Positions 5,747-9,582 of a stretch of 9,582 nucleotides of DNA are shown one piece after another. Source of the stretch: JAIYCX01 sp044351785. Its GTDB lineage: Bacteria > Bdellovibrionota_C > UBA2361 > SZUA-149 > DAOLCO01. A program made the translations under genes and the position numbers. Numbering within the stretch: position 1 is the stretch's first letter; each line of letters opens with the position of its first letter. The DNA lies in the NCBI GenBank assembly GCA_044351785.1, contig JBILFC010000099.1:1-9582 (forward strand). The letters run 5' to 3'. A model generated the notes under the pieces. That model was not told where the DNA came from. It worked only from the letters and a program-made list of their open reading frames with translations, and searched no databases.

Positions 5747-6627
5747 TAGATAGCAGAAAAAATCAATCTGGATTTACACTAGTAGAACTACTCGTTTCTA
5801 TATTGCTTCTTAGCTTTACCTTGATTATGCTAATTGGTTACGTTCTAGGATTACAAAGAGCTTTCTTAAATGACGTAGTACGAACGCGAATTAATAGTAA
5901 CCTAAGAACTGCTCTCGATATTATGGCAATGAATGTCAGACAGGCAGGAGAAAACTTAGGTGGTACTTTCCCTGCTGTTGAGCTCAGTACTGACGATGAT
6001 AATGTAGGGCAAAAAATCACTTTAAGAAGAAACAGGATTGCGGAAGTACTTTCACTATGTGAAAGCGCTACAGCTGGCGCAACTACAGTTTATATTTCTA
6101 CCACAACCACACCAAGTCCAGCTTGCGTATACTCTAACGTTACAAGTCTCTATAATTCCTTTAGCAGTGAAAGAATAGCTAATAATAACTCCATTAAACT
6201 CTGGATATATAATTCAACCACTAGAGTTGGCCAATACATTGATTACACAGGAGAAGGAACATCCTCTGGGAAATATTATTTAACAGTGGAGGCCTTACCA
6301 GCCGCCTTCACTGCTGGCACCACATATCTTTATTACATTGAAGAATACGAATTTAGTTTAGATGAAACTACAGACACACTTAATCTGACTAGAAATAGTG
6401 ATTCAGATACACTTGAACCAGTTGCATTCTCAGTATCGGACATGAATATCTCAGTGTTAATCCAAGATGGGACAACTGTTACAAGCTTACCCGCTATAGC
6501 TCCTAAAACATGGAAAGATATGAGCTATGTTACAGTCACTTTGACTGGAAGCGAAGTAAGAAAATCACAAACATATTCGACTACTATCAGCGGCAATTAT
6601 TATCCAAGAAATGTACTTTCGAGATAA
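5743..6627 (+). CDS. pilW: PilW/GspJ-like minor prepilin
   Basis: The protein has 294 residues. The leader is short and charged, cleaved at QSG/FTLVELL with Gly10 before the cut and Glu15 as mature Glu5. A long hydrophobic helix follows (about 11-33). After it comes the segment RTALDIMAMNVRQAGENLGG (about 56-75), the hallmark of PilW-type proteins. The rest is a beta-rich domain with many Thr and Ser residues. PilW helps prime type IV pilus assembly together with PilV, FimT/FimU and PilX. The ATG overlaps the previous stop in ATGA, with GGAGG 5726-5730 upstream. An out-of-frame ATG at 5738 is ignored. The next gene starts 3 bases after the stop. Confidence 0.88.
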   Translation: MIDSRKNQSGFTLVELLVSILLLSFTLIMLIGYVLGLQRAFLNDVVRTRINSNLRTALDIMAMNVRQAGENLGGTFPAVELSTDDDNVGQKITLRRNRIAEVLSLCESATAGATTVYISTTTTPSPACVYSNVTSLYNSFSSERIANNNSIKLWIYNSTTRVGQYIDYTGEGTSSGKYYLTVEALPAAFTAGTTYLYYIEEYEFSLDETTDTLNLTRNSDSDTLEPVAFSVSDMNISVLIQDGTTVTSLPAIAPKTWKDMSYVTVTLTGSEVRKSQTYSTTISGNYYPRNVLSR

Positions 6628-6630
6628 TTT

Positions 6631-8523
6631 ATGAATAAAAATGACAAAGGCTTTGCCCTTCTTGCAGTCCTACTACTAGTAACTGTCTTATTAGGTCTGT
6701 TTAGTACATACATGATTGTGACTAAAACTGAACTAGGGTTGGTGAAAACCTCCAGAGATAGCGCGAGCGGCTTTAACGCGGCTGAATCTGGACTGAACTT
6801 AAGAGCAGAAGAAATAAGAAATATCTTTCTAGACTATGACAAACCTAGTGGAGAATCTCCCGAGTCGATAGAGGCTTGTGACGCAGGAAATATAGGAGAT
6901 GCTGACTATAAATGTAAAAGTTATGCATTTGATAATAAACATACTGCGATGACCTATGTAACAGAAGCACCCAACAATCCCATCCTTACAGTTATTCCAC
7001 CTGGTGAACCATTCGCTGGACTTAATACACAAGAATTTAGATATACCGTAAGATCAGTAGGAAGGAATAATCAGTTAAGCAACGAAGCTATTTTAGACCT
7101 GACTTTTAAAAGTAGATTGGTTCCCTTATTTCAATTTGCGATATTCTTCCAAGATGATCTAGAGATCTTTAATGGTGCTACAATGACCGTAACTGGTCCA
7201 GTGCATACTAATGGCAATTTCTACCTATCGCCGCAAAGCGGAGGCACTACTAATCTAAATGGGCAAACGACAATGGCAGGAACATTAAATCGAGGCTTAA
7301 AGTCTGTTTCTAGCTGTACTGGATACGCTGGAACAGCGAACGCAATGAATCCATCAAGCTATACTACCTTGCCAGCATGCGCAAGCAATAGAACTCTAGT
7401 AACAGATGTAGCTGCCTGGAATGGTAATATAGAATTAGATGTTGAACCAGTTATTGTACCTTCTCCTGAGGACTTTGCGCCGTTTGCAAATGGTGAATAC
7501 TGGAGAAGAGCTGATTTAAGATTAGTTCTAAGACTAACAAGCGCGGGTCTACCAAATACTACCATTTCTAGTACTGGAATTGAAGTCGTAAACGCCGATG
7601 GGACAAGTGATGCAACTTCTACTGCGAACCTGCATTCTGCAGTTAATTGTCCAGGACTTATTTCAACAGGTGGTGGATCTGCATTGTCTATAGGAACTCA
7701 AGGACCTGGAACAACTGGAAGTCAATTAAGATTATATAGAGAATATCAGCACGATTCCACTTTAAACAGCTATCAAAGAACTCTAGAAGTAGACATGCTT
7801 AATCTTTTAAACTGTATTCAACGATATCCTGCAATTATGGGCGGTAAAGCTTTAAATGATGAGACCGAAGATGGGTTGGTTTTGTATTTTACAATAGATG
7901 GACCTCTACGAACTGCTTCCCAAAATAACTATAGTATAAGACTTCGTAATGGAGCCATCTTACAATCGAACATCGCTGGCGCACCTAGCGTGAATGGAGT
8001 AACTGCTATTAGCGATCAAGGAGTAGTAATCTGGGGAAACTATAACTCAGGTACTACAACCTGGGTTCCCTCTGCGATCATGGGAGATACAATGTGGCTA
8101 CTTTCAGCAGGCTGGCTTGATTCCGATTCCGCGATTACTACTACATACGACAGAGATGGTTCAGCGACCACAGTTAGAGCTGCTATAATTAGTGGGATTA
8201 GAAGAACTGGCGATGCAAATGGGACAGCGGGTCAAGATAAGGGTGCTGATAGTAGTGGTGGTGGAGCGATTAACGTTTTTAGATTTAATGAATGGTTCAG
8301 AGTTGGCACCACTATTCCAAATTTTACCTATGAGGGATCTATTGTTAGCCTGGGTGCTCCTCTAAGAAGTCAGTCTACTTGGGGACCATTTACTTATTAT
8401 AGTGCTCCCAATAGAGTCTGGTCATATGATACAAGATTTAATGATGCAGACCAACTTCCACCAATGACTCCAGTATTTGTATACTTGCAACAGGAGTTAT
8501 TTGTAAGAGATTATGAACTTTAA
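6631..8523 (+). CDS. pilX: Large PilX-like (GspK-position) minor pilin protein
   Basis: The N-terminus KG/FALLAVLLLVTVLLGLF (cleavage after Gly7) is a prepilin-like helix that lacks Glu5, with Ala there instead, as in GspK-type tip subunits. The FNAAESGLN segment (about residues 48-56) is the PilX N-terminal signature. At 630 residues it is far longer than Pseudomonas PilX (under 200). The long C-terminal region has ATMTVTGPVHTNGNFYL (about 184-200) and a QGVVIWGNY strand. Further on are FRFNEWFR, a YEGSIVSLGAP segment and an LPPMTP motif near the end. I recognise this combination from uncharacterised PilX N-terminal-domain proteins of several phyla, but no function is known to me. It ends the prepilin operon; a PilY1 gene, common next to pilX, is absent. 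A role at the pilus tip is inferred. Confidence 0.82.
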   Translation: MNKNDKGFALLAVLLLVTVLLGLFSTYMIVTKTELGLVKTSRDSASGFNAAESGLNLRAEEIRNIFLDYDKPSGESPESIEACDAGNIGDADYKCKSYAFDNKHTAMTYVTEAPNNPILTVIPPGEPFAGLNTQEFRYTVRSVGRNNQLSNEAILDLTFKSRLVPLFQFAIFFQDDLEIFNGATMTVTGPVHTNGNFYLSPQSGGTTNLNGQTTMAGTLNRGLKSVSSCTGYAGTANAMNPSSYTTLPACASNRTLVTDVAAWNGNIELDVEPVIVPSPEDFAPFANGEYWRRADLRLVLRLTSAGLPNTTISSTGIEVVNADGTSDATSTANLHSAVNCPGLISTGGGSALSIGTQGPGTTGSQLRLYREYQHDSTLNSYQRTLEVDMLNLLNCIQRYPAIMGGKALNDETEDGLVLYFTIDGPLRTASQNNYSIRLRNGAILQSNIAGAPSVNGVTAISDQGVVIWGNYNSGTTTWVPSAIMGDTMWLLSAGWLDSDSAITTTYDRDGSATTVRAAIISGIRRTGDANGTAGQDKGADSSGGGAINVFRFNEWFRVGTTIPNFTYEGSIVSLGAPLRSQSTWGPFTYYSAPNRVWSYDTRFNDADQLPPMTPVFVYLQQELFVRDYEL

Positions 8524-8586
8524 GTCTAGGGAGAAAGCCTTTCCCGTTCCCATGATAGATTAGACTTAATAAATCTAATTCTATCA
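8520..8586. terminator. Possible overlapping hairpins at the convergent pilX/pdxH ends
   Basis: TTAAGTCTA (8520-8528) and TAGACTTAA (8561-8569) are perfect complements. They enclose a second stem GGGAGA/TTTCCC type (8529-8534 with 8540-8545, one G-T pair). A competing stem joins 8552-8564 to 8573-8586 with one bulged T. The two genes leave only 2 bases between their stop codons, so any terminator must lie inside coding sequence. No strong T run follows on either strand, so termination is only suggested. The second stem lies in codons for the conserved end of PdxH. Confidence 0.35.
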
Positions 8587-9170
8587 TGAAGCCTTCCTAC
8601 TCTACCCTGCCAGAACTCTACAACTTGAGGCTCTACGACATATCCACCCCAATACTCTGGACGAGATATTTCTTTATCTTGGAAACTTAATTCTAAATCC
8701 TTAAAAGTCTTCTCGAGCATGTCTCTATCAGCAATAACATTAGACTGCTTAGAAACATGAACACCAATTTGTGCTTCTCTAGGTCTACTAGCGAAATATT
8801 GATCAGACACTGCTTCTGATACTTTCTTCGCGATACCTTCAAATCTAACCTGTCTTTCAAGATCTTTCCAATAAAAAGTCCCAGCGCAATTTGGATTATC
8901 TAACAACTCTTTACCTTTTCTACTTTCGTAATTAGTAAAAAATACAAAACCTTCATTAGATAGCTCTTTAAGAAGCACGTATCGTACAGACGGTTTATTA
9001 TCTCTACAGGTAGTTAAAGCAAATGCATTAGGCTCTACGATTCCAAGATCTTTTGCTTCAGAATACCAAGTATTAAAAAGATCTAAGGGGCTACTTGGCA
9101 AATTATCTTCACTAAGTACACCCTTTAAATACTCTTTTCTAACTGACTGAAAGTCATCCCTGTTTGGCAT
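8526..9170 (-). CDS. pdxH: Pyridoxine/pyridoxamine 5'-phosphate oxidase
   Basis: This FMN-dependent homodimeric cytoplasmic enzyme oxidises pyridoxine or pyridoxamine phosphate to pyridoxal 5'-phosphate, the last step of vitamin B6 synthesis and salvage. At 214 residues it is close to the E. coli enzyme (218). Conserved blocks run in order: PSVRYVLLK (60-68) and FVFFTNYESRKGKEL (75-89). They continue with RQVRFEG (106-112), YFASRP (125-130) and QSNVIADR (142-149). The last blocks are WGGYVVEP (174-181), EFWQGRVGRLHDR (185-197) and the usual ending RLSP. The residues expected for FMN and substrate binding are there. The ATG at 9170 is chosen over an in-frame upstream start at 9248 because it gives the family length and has AGG 7 bases upstream. 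It overlaps the end of trmB by 17 bases, so coupled translation is likely. Confidence 0.96.
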   Translation of the reverse strand: MPNRDDFQSVRKEYLKGVLSEDNLPSSPLDLFNTWYSEAKDLGIVEPNAFALTTCRDNKPSVRYVLLKELSNEGFVFFTNYESRKGKELLDNPNCAGTFYWKDLERQVRFEGIAKKVSEAVSDQYFASRPREAQIGVHVSKQSNVIADRDMLEKTFKDLELSFQDKEISRPEYWGGYVVEPQVVEFWQGRVGRLHDRIRFIKSNLSWERERLSP

Positions 9171-9582
9171 ACTGAAACCTAACAAAATTAATTTCCTTAC
9201 CTTGATTCCTAAATAACCTTTCAAACTCTGTACGAATTCCCTCATCACCTTCTAGGTCTGGGGGTAAATTCTGTGATTCGGCTACTTTCTTGTAACGTAA
9301 ATCATCCTTGAGTTCTTCTAAGAAAGTTAAATAATAATCTCTATGATCTGTCTTAACTGAAACAATAGCACCTGGTTTCAGTACCGGCTCCAAAAGATTA
9401 AAAAATTTCAAAGATAAAGTTCTATGTTTTAACCAACGCTTCTTATCCCATGGATCAGGGAAATTTATAAATGCCTTTGACACACTAGATGGTGGTAATA
9501 TTTCAGCTACCAACTCACTCTTTGCTCTAAAGATAATCAGGTTATCAAGTTCCCCTTCCTTTTCTAAAGTTCTAACTGCTCT
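9154..9582 (-). CDS. trmB: tRNA (guanine-N7-)-methyltransferase, C-terminal part (runs off the window)
   Basis: TrmB uses S-adenosylmethionine to methylate guanine 46 in the variable loop of tRNAs. The last 142 residues are visible, and the frame stays open to the window edge at 9582. There is a LPPSSVSKAFINFPDPW region with the family hallmark NFPDPW, followed by DKKRWLKHRT, a substrate-binding segment. Then come FLEELKDDL and a C-terminal TEFERLFRNQGKEIN, which matches the usual T-x-F-E-x-R...G ending, followed by a final F-x-x-F-type strand. The N-terminal SAM-binding motif (GxGxG) lies beyond the window and cannot be checked. A TTG at 9513 is internal, not the start. The gene overlaps pdxH downstream. 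Confidence 0.92.
   Translation of the reverse strand, partial: RAVRTLEKEGELDNLIIFRAKSELVAEILPPSSVSKAFINFPDPWDKKRWLKHRTLSLKFFNLLEPVLKPGAIVSVKTDHRDYYLTFLEELKDDLRYKKVAESQNLPPDLEGDEGIRTEFERLFRNQGKEINFVRFQYAKQG

Noticed and set aside
9171..9248. Upstream extension of pdxH by 26 residues
   Set aside because: It lies within the trmB coding region, exceeds the family length, and the ATG at 9170 has a better-placed ribosome binding site.

Overview
The window is an AT-rich bacterial chromosome segment. It carries housekeeping genes on the minus strand at both ends and a plus-strand block of secretion and pilus genes in the middle. A complete set of type IV prepilin-like proteins and an FliI/YscN-type ATPase point to a Gram-negative (diderm) organism. 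The short EF-Ts, the S2 with extra tails, and the large PilX-like protein suggest a deltaproteobacterial-type lineage (Bdellovibrionota, Myxococcota, SAR324 or similar). That placement is a weak inference, because no marker here settles the phylum.

Layout. Positions 1-323 (minus) hold the N-terminal part of a zeta-toxin-like P-loop kinase. A strong intrinsic terminator (420-444) separates it from tsf (468-1121, minus) and rpsB (1158-2078, minus), which form the usual S2/EF-Ts operon. Upstream of rpsB, 2101-2204 can fold as a pseudoknotted leader RNA ending just before the ribosome binding site, which is the expected place for S2 autoregulation. A divergent intergenic region of about 430 bases then leads to the plus-strand genes: an FliH/SctL-like stator protein (2511-3110) and an FliI/SctN-like ATPase (3124-4428).

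After a 113-base gap come four tightly packed prepilin-like genes (4542-8523): PilV/GspI-like, FimT/GspH-like, PilW/GspJ-like and a large PilX-like protein. They overlap or lie within 3 bases of each other, so they look like one translationally coupled operon for a minor-pilin (tip or initiation) complex. The PilV-like protein ends in a Thr/Pro-rich tail of about 100 residues. The PilX-like gene ends two bases before the end of the convergent pdxH.

The right end (minus) holds pdxH (8526-9170), which overlaps the 3' end of trmB (9154-9582, incomplete at the window edge).

Most of the genes belong to known families. The points that stand out are the rpsB leader pseudoknot, the Thr/Pro-tailed minor pilin, the large PilX-like protein with no adjacent PilY1, the FliH/FliI pair separated from any flagellar or type III genes visible here, and the zeta-like kinase directly after tsf without an upstream antitoxin. 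I did not find a wholly new system that the sequence alone can prove.
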